Positions 8,481-15,995 of a DNA stretch of 64,000 nt are shown in pieces. Origin of the DNA: Pedobacter sp. KBW06 (GTDB lineage Bacteria > Bacteroidota > Bacteroidia > Sphingobacteriales > Sphingobacteriaceae); assembly GCF_003852525.1 (NCBI RefSeq), contig NZ_QAJL01000004.1:69258-133257 (forward strand), given 5' to 3'. Numbering within the stretch: position 1 is the first letter of the stretch; each line of letters opens with the position of its first letter. Under the pieces are notes generated by a model. It was given only the letters and a program-made list of their open reading frames with translations, had not been told where the DNA came from and ran no database searches. The translations under genes were made by a program, and so were the position numbers.

Positions 8481-9536
8481 TTAAGCGAGTTTTACCCTTG
8501 GATCAACAAAGGCATATAATACGTCTACCAATATATTGATCAGCACAAATATAAATGCAATAAAAAGAATTGAGCCCATGACTACCGGAAAATCTGACAT
8601 TTCCAAAGCGGTCACTGTTGTTCTTCCCAAGCCGTTGTAACCAAAAATATATTCTACAAAGAAAGATCCGGCAAGCAGGGAGGCAAACCAACCTGAAATG
8701 GCAGTAATCACAGGGTTTAAGGCATTTTTTAGCGCATGTTTATAGATGATTGCATTTCTTCCCAAACCCTTCGCCCTGGCGGTGCGGATATAATCCTGCG
8801 CCAATACATCCAGCATTGCGCTTCTCGTGAGCTGGACGATAATCGCCAATGGCCTTAAGCCCAAAGTAAGCATCGGGAGCCAGAGGTTCTTCCAGGTCAT
8901 GATCTCTCCTTTAAAAGGATCATAACTATATAAACTACCCGACATATTTAATCCGGTATAGTCGCTCCATACGAAGCCAAATAACCAGGCGATAATAATG
9001 CCCGCAAAAAAAGAAGGGGCAGAAATCCCGAGGATGGCGAAAGAATTTGCCGTTTTATCAATCCAGGTATCTTTATGAACGGCAGAAAGCACACCAAGAA
9101 ACACACCGATGATGGTGGCAAAGATCATTGCTGTTAAGGCAAGGATAAAGGTATTGGGAACTGTTTCTCTTAGAATAGAAGTCACTTCCCTCTTGGTCTG
9201 ATAGGACCTGCGCAGATAAGGCCACTTCAGGGCAATTACTTCTTCCCCGACTCTAAGCAGTCTGAGGTAATGGTATTTCTCCAGGCTCTCTTTGTTGTCA
9301 GGATGAATGCTCAAAGGAGAAAGGTCATTCAGGTATAAGAAAAACTGAACCGGCCTGGATTTATCCAGACCAAATTCTTTACGTACGGCTTCCAGAGATT
9401 GCACATCAGAGCGCTGGCCCATGGTCATTCTCGCCGGATCTCCCGGTAATACGTTAAACAGTACAAACACCACACTTACCACCCCGGCCATGACCGCTAA
9501 TCCGTATAAAAACTTCTTGATGGCGTACTGCAGCAT
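8481..9536 (-). CDS. ABC transporter permease, OppB/DppB type
   Basis: Inner-membrane subunit of a peptide- or nickel-type ABC importer. The 351-residue protein has an N-terminal transmembrane helix, a periplasmic insert (about 60-110), and five further helices. The EAA loop that docks on the ATPase is present (TARAKGLGRNAIIYKHALKN), and the C-terminus has the usual FVDPRV. No OppC, ATPase or binding-protein gene lies nearby, so its partners must be elsewhere. It is three bases after BT_3928 and four before aroK, so it is firmly inside the operon. Confidence 0.9.
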   Translation of the reverse strand: MLQYAIKKFLYGLAVMAGVVSVVFVLFNVLPGDPARMTMGQRSDVQSLEAVRKEFGLDKSRPVQFFLYLNDLSPLSIHPDNKESLEKYHYLRLLRVGEEVIALKWPYLRRSYQTKREVTSILRETVPNTFILALTAMIFATIIGVFLGVLSAVHKDTWIDKTANSFAILGISAPSFFAGIIIAWLFGFVWSDYTGLNMSGSLYSYDPFKGEIMTWKNLWLPMLTLGLRPLAIIVQLTRSAMLDVLAQDYIRTARAKGLGRNAIIYKHALKNALNPVITAISGWFASLLAGSFFVEYIFGYNGLGRTTVTALEMSDFPVVMGSILFIAFIFVLINILVDVLYAFVDPRVKLA

Positions 9537-9539
9537 GGG

Positions 9540-10730
9540 CTATTTACTGAAATATTTTTCGGAAAGCTCCTCAAAGGAAGGTATGGCATTATATGCCCAT
9601 TTATTGATGACCACCCCGTTCTTTAGCAACAGCACACCGGGATTGGCCCTAACCATACTCTTTAAAGGCACCGCATCTGCATAAAAGATCTCTGTAAACA
9701 ACTTCATCTTTTTGCTAAACACAGCTGCATCCTGTGCAGAGTTTGAAGTGAGTAATACCGTCCTGATGTTGAACTGTTCCGCTGCATTTAAAGACATCGC
9801 ATTTAAGGCAGACATTCCCTCTTCGTCTGTATCTTTCAGGTTGTAGGCAACGATGATCAGGTTGTAATAAGGATTTTCTATCAGCTCTTTTGTATAGTCT
9901 GTACCTGAACCATCACTGATGTTTAAATCTTTGATCTTAGGTTCGTATCCCTTTTTAATCAGTTTTTTTTCTGGTGTTCCTATAATTTCCCAGTTGTCAT
10001 CCTTCCAGATTTCTGTTTTCAGGTACTCCTTATCGCTCATCAGCTTTTTCTCTTTGGTCTTCTTGTTCGTCAGATTGTACATGATCTGAAACTCATCCGG
10101 CTGTGCTCCCGGAGGAATACGCATCAGTTCAGGAATATTCGCACCCACTTTATAAGGCAGAAAATCCAGAATAGGTAACCTGCGATAAGTATAGAGACTA
10201 AATAAGGTCGACAATACCAATACTCCCGCCAACAGACCTTTTTGTAAGCCTGGTTTATCGGTAATGGGTTTAATCAAACTATGATAAAGGAAAAGATATA
10301 CAATCAGCACCAGCAGCACCAGGTCTTTGGAGAAAGACTGCCATGGCGTTAAAGGAATGGCATCACCGAAACATCCACAGGAGGTTACGATTTTGAAAAA
10401 TGCAGAAACAAAGGTTAGAAAAGTGAAAAATATAATTGTCCCCAACAGGCCCCAGGTGACTTTTTTACTCCAGAAACCAAAAAGTAACAAGGCACCCAAT
10501 ACGATTTCAAGCACACAAAGCAGGATCGCAATTCCGGTAGCCATCTCGCTTAAGAAAAAGCTTCCCCCTGCATCTGATCCTATAAACTTTAAAAAGATGT
10601 TATGGAATTCATCAAAATATTCCTGCAGCTTATATCCAAAACCCAGTGGGTCATTGGCTTTAATGAGTCCTGAAAAGATAAACAGCACTCCAACAAATAT
10701 CCGGGCAAAATTCAGGGCAATTTTCTTCAT
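9540..10730 (-). CDS. BT_3928-type DoxX/MauE membrane protein with thioredoxin-like tail
   Basis: A 396-residue protein. Residues 1-165 hold four or five transmembrane helices with the MauE/DoxX pattern, including SCGCFGD near residue 118. The C-terminal half (about 255-396) is soluble and looks thioredoxin-like but lacks a CxxC. It resembles the Bacteroidetes-wide BT_3928 family, whose function is not established; a role in envelope redox or disulfide handling is inference. Its ATG overlaps the DUF1599 stop by one base (TAATG), implying coupled translation. Confidence 0.8.
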   Translation of the reverse strand: MKKIALNFARIFVGVLFIFSGLIKANDPLGFGYKLQEYFDEFHNIFLKFIGSDAGGSFFLSEMATGIAILLCVLEIVLGALLLFGFWSKKVTWGLLGTIIFFTFLTFVSAFFKIVTSCGCFGDAIPLTPWQSFSKDLVLLVLIVYLFLYHSLIKPITDKPGLQKGLLAGVLVLSTLFSLYTYRRLPILDFLPYKVGANIPELMRIPPGAQPDEFQIMYNLTNKKTKEKKLMSDKEYLKTEIWKDDNWEIIGTPEKKLIKKGYEPKIKDLNISDGSGTDYTKELIENPYYNLIIVAYNLKDTDEEGMSALNAMSLNAAEQFNIRTVLLTSNSAQDAAVFSKKMKLFTEIFYADAVPLKSMVRANPGVLLLKNGVVINKWAYNAIPSFEELSEKYFSK

Positions 10731-11272
10731 TATTTCAATTTCAGTTTAATCAATGCAAAAACAGCATAATTGAGCATATCCTGATAATTGGCATCGATAC
10801 CTTCAGAGGCCAGTGTTTTGCCAGAATTATCTTCAATTTGTTTGACCCTCAGGATTTTCATCAGGATCAGGTCCGTTAATGAGCTGGTGCGCATGTCTCT
10901 CCATGCTTCTCCATAATCATGGTTTTTGGCCAGCATCAGTTCTTTGGTCAGGTTCACCTTTTCATCAAAAAGGGCTTCGACCTGGCCAACTTCCATTTCA
11001 TAAGGATCATCGGCTTTCAATTCCAGCTGCAGCATCCCGATGACGCAATAGTTGATGATGCCAATATATTCGGAGCTGATGTCCTCTCCTACTTTCGAGA
11101 CTTTCTTTTCTTCCAGCGTACGGATGCGCTGTGCCTTAATGAAAATCTGATCTGTAATAGAGGATGACCGGAGGATTCTCCAGGCGGTTCCATAGTCCTT
11201 TGTTTTCTTTAAAAAAAGCGATTTACAAATCGCGATTACTGAATCGAATTCTTGAGCTGTGTTTGTTGCCAA
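10730..11272 (-). CDS. DUF1599 protein with two tandem copies of the domain
   Basis: A 180-residue soluble protein with an internal duplication: KTKDYGTAWRILRSSSITD (about 23-41) and KNHDYGEAWRDMRTSSLTD (about 115-133) align closely, each followed by a lysine/arginine-rich helix. This is the DUF1599 family, annotated elsewhere as a nucleotide-modification-associated domain; no biochemical function can be read from the sequence. It is the first gene of the DUF1599 / BT_3928 / permease / aroK operon and is divergent from folP. Confidence 0.85.
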   Translation of the reverse strand: MATNTAQEFDSVIAICKSLFLKKTKDYGTAWRILRSSSITDQIFIKAQRIRTLEEKKVSKVGEDISSEYIGIINYCVIGMLQLELKADDPYEMEVGQVEALFDEKVNLTKELMLAKNHDYGEAWRDMRTSSLTDLILMKILRVKQIEDNSGKTLASEGIDANYQDMLNYAVFALIKLKLK

Positions 11273-11311
11273 AACAATTAAAATATTTAGTTTAAAGCTA
11301 TTTAAATACTG

Positions 11312-11319
11312 TATTTTTG
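11312..11319 (+). promoter_or_regulatory. -7 promoter box of folP
   Basis: TATTTTTG matches TAnnTTTG and lies nine bases before the ATG at 11329, which would make folP nearly leaderless. A TTG at 11317 is inside the box. No clear -33 TTTG. Confidence 0.55.
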
Positions 11320-11328
11320 TATTATACG

Positions 11329-12186
11329 ATGGCTAAAGATACATTTTTAAACCGAAAGACCACACTAAACCTAAAAGGTAAGCTGGCAGATTTAAGTCGG
11401 CCGGCCGTGATGGCAATCCTGAACCTTACCCCGGATTCGTTTTACAACAACAGCAGGGTTGGCACTGCCGATGACGCCTTAAAAAGAACGGAAACTTTTC
11501 TAAATGAGGGGGCTAAGTATATTGATATCGGGGCCTACTCTTCACGTCCCGGTGCCGCCGAAGTCAGTACGGATGAAGAGTTAAACCGCATTGTTCCCAT
11601 CGTAGAATTGCTCAGCAAAGAATTCCCCGAAGCCTGGCTCTCTATAGATACTTTTCGCGCAAAGGTTGCTAAAGAAAGTATTGAAGCAGGAGCTCACCTG
11701 ATCAATGACATTGCAGGAGGAGGAATGGACGAAGCCATGTTCCAGACCATTGCAGATTTACAAGTTCCTTACATTCTGATGCATATGAGGGGAACCCCAC
11801 AAACAATGCAGCAACAAACGGGTTATACCGATATTGGCCTGGACCTGGTAGATTATTTCTCTTCAAGGGTTGCCGAGCTTCATAAATTAGGCGCTAAAGA
11901 CATCATCCTGGATCCTGGATTTGGTTTTGCAAAAACAACCGATGAAAATTACCGGTTATTAAACCATCTGGAAGACCTCGATGTTTTCGAATTGCCGGTA
12001 CTGGTTGGTTTTTCGAGAAAATCTATGATTTATAAATTTTTAGGTGGCGGCCCGGCCGAAGCACTTAATGGCACTTCGGTGTTAAATACGATCGCATTAA
12101 TGAAAGGAGCAGGTATATTGAGGGTTCATGACGTTAAAGCAGCAGCAGAATGTATCGCTTTGGTGGAAAAGACCAGGTTATATTAG
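11329..12186 (+). CDS. folP: Dihydropteroate synthase
   Basis: Condenses p-aminobenzoate with dihydropterin pyrophosphate in folate synthesis; the sulfonamide target. The 285-residue TIM-barrel protein has the signature MAILNLTPDSF near the N-terminus, DIGAYSSRPGA, SIDTF, INDIAGG, and DPGFGFAKT, all diagnostic. ATG 11329 is preferred to an in-frame TTG at 11317 that lies in the -7 box. cdaA follows after 27 bases, a plausible co-transcribed pair. Confidence 0.95.
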   Translation: MAKDTFLNRKTTLNLKGKLADLSRPAVMAILNLTPDSFYNNSRVGTADDALKRTETFLNEGAKYIDIGAYSSRPGAAEVSTDEELNRIVPIVELLSKEFPEAWLSIDTFRAKVAKESIEAGAHLINDIAGGGMDEAMFQTIADLQVPYILMHMRGTPQTMQQQTGYTDIGLDLVDYFSSRVAELHKLGAKDIILDPGFGFAKTTDENYRLLNHLEDLDVFELPVLVGFSRKSMIYKFLGGGPAEALNGTSVLNTIALMKGAGILRVHDVKAAAECIALVEKTRLY

Positions 12187-12213
12187 TCTCAAAAAATACC
12201 TAACTTGGCGATA

Positions 12214-13005
12214 ATGAAAGGATTTGATTTCGATTTTCTAAAAGTATCATTGACAGATGTAGCAGACATTATTTTTGTTGCCCTGCTCATTTACTATATC
12301 TACAACCTGATCAAGAATACCCTTGCTGTAAATCTATTGCTGGGCATGCTGATCATCCTGATCATCTGGTTTGCAGTAGACCAGTTGAACATGCGTTTGT
12401 TGTCTACCATTATCAATAAATTCATGAGTGTGGGGATCATTGCGCTCATTGTGATTTTCCAGCCGGAGATCCGGCGCTTTTTGCTGATGATTGGCAAAAA
12501 CACCTTTCTCCAGCAGAACAAGGCCTGGTGGGGCTACCTCTTCGGAAGTAAGAATATTGAGCGGGATAACCTTGTTCGGATCAAGCCAATTATTGACGCC
12601 TGCAAAAGCATGAAGAAATCCCGCACCGGGGCCCTGATTGTATTTGTCAAGTTTTACGACGACCAGCTCTTTGCGAACAGCTGTGAGATCATCGATTCTA
12701 AAATATCTAAAAGATTGCTGGAAAGCATTTTTCAAAAATATAGCCCGCTCCATGACGGTGCGGTAGTTATTGCGGAGAATAAGATCAAAAGCGCAAGCTG
12801 TATCCTCCCACTAACGGACAATGATAAACTTCCTCCTCAGTTTGGCTTACGCCACAGGGCAGGCATCGGGGTTTCTGAAACTACCGACGCAGTTGCAGTG
12901 ATCATCTCTGAAGAAACCGGAGAAATTGCCTATGCCAAACAGGGACGTGTACGCATGAACGTTTCCTTTGGAGAACTGGAGAAATTGCTCAATAAAGACT
13001 TCTAA
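12214..13005 (+). CDS. cdaA: Diadenylate cyclase (CdaA type)
   Basis: Membrane-anchored enzyme making cyclic di-AMP from two ATP. The 263-residue protein has three N-terminal transmembrane helices (about 17-34, 38-54 and 71-82), then a DisA_N/DAC domain with the active-site motifs DGA (181-183) and RHR (213-215). The family is essential or stress-linked in many bacteria through potassium and osmolyte control. The start at 12214 is the first ATG; a TTG nine bases earlier is in frame. A repeat-rich spacer with no ordinary terminator follows. Confidence 0.92.
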   Translation: MKGFDFDFLKVSLTDVADIIFVALLIYYIYNLIKNTLAVNLLLGMLIILIIWFAVDQLNMRLLSTIINKFMSVGIIALIVIFQPEIRRFLLMIGKNTFLQQNKAWWGYLFGSKNIERDNLVRIKPIIDACKSMKKSRTGALIVFVKFYDDQLFANSCEIIDSKISKRLLESIFQKYSPLHDGAVVIAENKIKSASCILPLTDNDKLPPQFGLRHRAGIGVSETTDAVAVIISEETGEIAYAKQGRVRMNVSFGELEKLLNKDF

Positions 13006-13087
13006 CATTTCCTTTTAATTAATTCTGTATTCATTTTTGGATGAGGCTGAGATCTTTCCGGATCTCCTCCTATATGGCTTCGTACTG

Positions 13088-13161
13088 AGTCCACAGTAAG
13101 TCCACAGTGAGTCCAGGGTGAGTCCACGTTTTTACGGAGAAAATGTGGACTCACCCTGGAC
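13088..13161 (+). repeat. Four tandem 11-base repeats ending in a 17-base perfect hairpin
   Basis: Units AGTCCACAGTA, AGTCCACAGTG, AGTCCAGGGTG and AGTCCACGTTT run head to tail from 13088 to 13131. The segment GTCCAGGGTGAGTCCAC (13111-13127) is matched exactly by its reverse complement at 13145-13161 with a 17-base loop. There is no T tract, so it is not an ordinary terminator. Other copies outside the window cannot be seen. Confidence 0.85.
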
Positions 13162-13287
13162 CTGATATAGAGTAATGGTGGAGTCAATACGGACTTAACC
13201 CGGGGGCATCCCGGAAGGAGATCAGACCAAATATTTACTCAGAAGAAAATTGGAATATGGAGCACAAAGACCAGGAAGGACTTTATA

Positions 13288-13322
13288 AAAAAGGGTCTGA
13301 TTAATTTAACCAGACCCTTTTT
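13288..13322. terminator. Bidirectional terminator downstream of the bacilliredoxin gene
   Basis: AAAAAGGGTCTG (13288-13299) pairs with CAGACCCTTTTT (13311-13322) across 11 bases. A/T tracts on both sides let it work for the minus-strand gene ending at 13340 and for read-through from cdaA. Confidence 0.85.
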
Positions 13323-13339
13323 AAGATATTTTTGTTTGA

Positions 13340-13750
13340 CTAGCAGTATTGCTCAAAAGCGCCGATTAAGCTATCAGCGATCATTTGTGCAGGTCTGCCT
13401 TCAATTTGATGACGTTCAATCATGTGAACTAACTTACCATCTTTAAACAAAGCCATAGATGGCGAAGATGGAGGAAAAGGCAACATATAACCTCTTGCTC
13501 TGTCAACAGCATCTTTTTCCATACCTGCGAATACCGTTACCAGTTTATCAGGATGTTTTTCATTTGCTGCGGCTAATCTTGCTGCAGGGCGTGCATTCGC
13601 TGCCGCACAACCACAAACAGAGTTTACTACTACAAATACAGTCCCTTCGCCAGTGATGGCACTATCCACATCAGCTGCAGATTTCAACTCCTCAAAACCT
13701 ACTTTAGTAAGTTCTGCACGCATAGGTTCTACTAAATATTCAGGATACAT
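13340..13750 (-). CDS. BrxA/BrxB-family bacilliredoxin-like protein
   Basis: A 136-residue thioredoxin-fold protein of the YphP/YqiW (DUF1094) family. The CGC motif is at residues 46-48 (SVCGCAAANARP), and the conserved MLPFPPSSPSMALFKDG segment follows. In Firmicutes these proteins remove bacillithiol from proteins; whether that thiol is used here is inference. The frame extends to 13795 but the ATG at 13750 is chosen because the promoter box TACATTTG lies at 13787-13780, inside the longer frame. Confidence 0.9.
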   Translation of the reverse strand: MYPEYLVEPMRAELTKVGFEELKSAADVDSAITGEGTVFVVVNSVCGCAAANARPAARLAAANEKHPDKLVTVFAGMEKDAVDRARGYMLPFPPSSPSMALFKDGKLVHMIERHQIEGRPAQMIADSLIGAFEQYC

Positions 13751-13779
13751 ATTTTCTATTTTTAATTCTTTAATCCATA

Positions 13780-13810
13780 CAAATGTACAGTACAAGTCAT
13801 TAGCATCAAA
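13780..13810 (-). promoter_or_regulatory. Promoter of the bacilliredoxin gene
   Basis: On the minus strand TTTG (13810-13807), 19 bases, then TACATTTG (13787-13780): a full match to the Bacteroidetes -33/-7 pattern, about 30 bases before the ATG at 13750. Confidence 0.75.
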
Positions 13811-14000
13811 GGAATAGATGAGAAGCTCATTCGATTTTACCTTTAAATTACTTAGAGATTGATGATTTCTTCAAATAGGCAGCGTACATCTCCTTCATTA
13901 GAACTGCCTTTTCTGATATTTAATCCACACAGGTATAAGCGCTTAAAAAAAAGTTAAAAAAAAATTAGCCGGGGTTCTTTTAAAATTGAAACAGAATCTC

Positions 14001-14008
14001 TAATATTG
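14001..14008 (+). promoter_or_regulatory. -7 box of tRNA-Asn (first copy)
   Basis: TAATATTG followed by CACTCC lies 62 bases before the tRNA. The second tRNA-Asn copy has the same TAATATTGCA-YTCC context at the same distance, which supports the assignment. A TTTT at 13978-13981 is a weak -33. Confidence 0.6.
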
Positions 14009-14069
14009 CACTCCGAAAAAAGAGGATCTTTTTTTGTTTACAAAACCAGATTTCTTCAAATCGAAGGAT

Positions 14070-14143
14070 TCCCGAGTAGCTCAGCTGGTTAGAGCATCTG
14101 ACTGTTAATCAGAGGGTCACTGGTTCGAGCCCAGTCTCGGGAG
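14070..14143 (+). tRNA. tRNA-Asn (GTT)
   Basis: A 74-base cloverleaf: acceptor TCCCGAG pairs with CTCGGGA, D-arm AGCTCAGCTGGTTAGAGC, anticodon stem CTGACT-GTT-AATCAG with GTT at 14104-14106, and T-arm ACTGGTTCGAGCCCAGT. Discriminator base is G and CCA is not encoded. An intrinsic terminator follows. An identical copy is at 56275-56348 on the other strand. Confidence 0.97.
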
Positions 14144-14148
14144 CACAA

Positions 14149-14187
14149 AAGGGCAAGCACGGTAAAACGGTCGCTTGCCCTTCTTTT
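14149..14187 (+). terminator. Terminator of the first tRNA-Asn
   Basis: AAGGGCAAGC (14149-14158) pairs with GCTTGCCCTT (14173-14182) and is followed by CTTTTT. It lies between the tRNA and the convergent membrane-protein gene. Confidence 0.85.
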
Positions 14188-14194
14188 TAACTGG

Positions 14195-14875
14195 CTACTT
14201 TCTTTTTTCTATCCTCCAGCTTTCTACCAGATAATAATTCCAAAGGCCTTTTTTTGCTTCGATGACGATGACGTAATCTTCCGGTTTTTTATCATGATAT
14301 GCACGGATTGTTTCTCTGCCAGCTTTAAGATGCTCATACTGATCATTGAATTTAAAATTAACTGCAGTTCTTTTTCCGGAACTAAATCCGGTCAGGTTGC
14401 CTTTCAGAATTTCGGTGGGATTTTTTTCCGCTTCTTTTATATTCAGGTAATTCCAAATCACCATTGAGACCTGACCAAAGCTTAAAAAAGAAATCACAAT
14501 TCCTTGTATCAGATATAGTCCCAGTGCATATATCTTTTCATAGACCTTCTCCAGGCCCGAATACTGCCGGAGCATCTGTTCTTTTCTATAAACTCCCAAC
14601 AACAACATTCCGCTGAGTGTGGGTAGCAAAAAGATGTAGAGATGGTATCGCTGATCTTCCCCGATAGTTTCCGCCTCGAAAAAAGCACCATACAGCAGAA
14701 AAGAGATTATAAGTCCCATTACAATTCCATATTGCAATCGTTCCAGCTTCTTCTCCTTAGTGATGGCCCCCGCTTTTCGATAGGTTTTTACCTTCCTCAT
14801 ATCAATATTAGATCCACTATTTCCGATAATATTTATTTCTTCTTTCAGGTGTTTGGATAAATATACAACAGGCAT
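14195..14875 (-). CDS. Uncharacterised membrane protein with three hydrophobic segments
   Basis: I do not recognise this 226-residue protein. Hydrophobic segments lie near residues 51-67, 79-97 and 118-138; the first 45 residues are polar and basic, and the C-terminal 80 residues form a polar domain with several aromatic residues and a WNYYLVESWRIEKRK tail. M26 at 14800 is a possible alternative start. It stands alone between the tRNA-Asn terminator and a divergent secreted-protein gene. No catalytic motif is visible. Confidence 0.6.
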   Translation of the reverse strand: MPVVYLSKHLKEEINIIGNSGSNIDMRKVKTYRKAGAITKEKKLERLQYGIVMGLIISFLLYGAFFEAETIGEDQRYHLYIFLLPTLSGMLLLGVYRKEQMLRQYSGLEKVYEKIYALGLYLIQGIVISFLSFGQVSMVIWNYLNIKEAEKNPTEILKGNLTGFSSGKRTAVNFKFNDQYEHLKAGRETIRAYHDKKPEDYVIVIEAKKGLWNYYLVESWRIEKRK

Positions 14876-15010
14876 CGCACAGATGGACGTTAAAAAATTG
14901 AAAAGTATATCCTTAAAACAATTAAAAACTATATTTATACCTTAGATAGCGCTGCGGTTATTTATGGCAGCGATGAATCATACTCATTAACTGATTTAGA
15001 ATAATTCAAT

Positions 15011-15775
15011 ATGAAAAACTACCTTTTATTACTCATTTTAGCGCTCCCATTTTCAGGCTTCGCCCAAAAGACCATCAATAATTACAAATACGTACTCGTA
15101 CCTGAGAAATTCAATTTTCTTAAACAAAATGACCAATACAGATTAAATACCCTGACCAAGCTGCTTTTAGAGGAAAAAGGATTTACAGTATATTTTGACA
15201 ATGCAGAGTTACCTACTGAAATTGCCAACAATAAATGCAGTGCACTGATGACTGATGTATTGGAAAAGAACGGGATGTTCACTACCAACATTACCCTTTT
15301 ATTAAAGGATTGTCAGGGCAATATTGTCTTTAAAAGCAAAGAAGGAAAAAGCAGAGAGAAAGAATTTAAAGCTTCTTATAACCTTGCACTCAGAGATGCC
15401 TTTACCTCGTTGACAGAGACTGAATATGCCTATAATGGTTCGACGACTGCCCCGGTTCAACAAACCGCAGCAGTGATCACAACGGTGGCTACACCGGTAA
15501 AACAAGTTACTGAAGCGATTCCTGCAGCTAAAGAAACAGTAGCAGCAAACCTCCCTGCAGGAACCTTGTATGCCCAACCAACGGCAACGGGTTTTCAACT
15601 GATAGATACTACGCCTAAAAAGGTTTTAACCTTGCTTAAAACTTCTGTACAGGACTATTTTATTGCAGAGAACGGAACTGCTAACGGCGTCGTACTTAAA
15701 AAGAACGGAGATTGGTTTTTTGAATACTATAGCAATGGCCAGCTTAATTCAGAAAAATTACTCATAAAATTTTAA
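15011..15775 (+). CDS. Uncharacterised secreted protein
   Basis: A 254-residue protein with a clear signal peptide (MKNYLLLLILALPFSGFAQ). The mature part has an alpha/beta-looking N-terminal domain (about 20-140), an Ala/Thr/Val-rich low-complexity linker (about 145-185) and a C-terminal domain ending FFEYYSNGQLNSEKLLIKF. No named family is recognised; periplasmic or outer-membrane-associated location is inferred from the signal peptide. It is followed by an unusually long perfect hairpin. Confidence 0.7.
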   Translation: MKNYLLLLILALPFSGFAQKTINNYKYVLVPEKFNFLKQNDQYRLNTLTKLLLEEKGFTVYFDNAELPTEIANNKCSALMTDVLEKNGMFTTNITLLLKDCQGNIVFKSKEGKSREKEFKASYNLALRDAFTSLTETEYAYNGSTTAPVQQTAAVITTVATPVKQVTEAIPAAKETVAANLPAGTLYAQPTATGFQLIDTTPKKVLTLLKTSVQDYFIAENGTANGVVLKKNGDWFFEYYSNGQLNSEKLLIKF

Positions 15776-15793
15776 CAGCAGTACGGTAAAAAT

Positions 15794-15842
15794 TGATGTT
15801 GACAGCGGAGCCTCAATAAAGGAGGCTCCGCTGTCAACATCA
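15794..15842 (+). repeat. Perfect 21-base hairpin after the secreted-protein gene
   Basis: Bases 15794-15814 are exactly complementary to 15822-15842 around the 7-base loop AATAAAG. The core is GACAGCGGAGCCTC. No T tract follows on the plus strand, so it is either a rho-independent-like stop without a U tail, an RNA-stabilising 3' end, or a dispersed repeat. Confidence 0.8.
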
Positions 15843-15995
15843 TCTGATAGATGGGCAGGTTATGGTTTATGATGCAATAATCGCGTTGTCAGCTGGAGTA
15901 CGTGTGGATCTGTGAACTTATGTTTTTCATCATCAGCAGTAACATATTAAAAAGAGCATAGTCTACTCTTTACAGCATATACAAAACTCAAGCAT

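Larger units (their letters stand above)
13006..13339 (+). other. Repeat-rich intergenic stretch between cdaA and the bacilliredoxin gene
   Basis: A 334-base gap. It holds four tandem 11-base units (13088-13131), a perfect 17-base inverted repeat (13111-13161), a weaker inverted pair (GATCTTTCCGG near 13050 against CCGGAAGGAGATC near 13211-13223) and the bidirectional terminator at 13288-13322. An apparent 61-residue minus-strand frame across the repeats has no support. Confidence 0.7.
13751..14069 (+). other. Intergenic region between the bacilliredoxin gene and tRNA-Asn
   Basis: No gene seen. It holds the divergent bacilliredoxin promoter (13780-13810) and the tRNA promoter near 14001; the middle is AT-rich without recognisable structure. 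Confidence 0.6.

Noticed and set aside
13088..13131. CRISPR-like array
   Set aside because: Units are 11 bases, contiguous, without spacers, and no cas gene is present.
13002..13187. 61-residue minus-strand frame across the tandem repeats
   Set aside because: Its residues are just translation of the 11-base repeats and it overlaps the cdaA stop; no promoter or domain.
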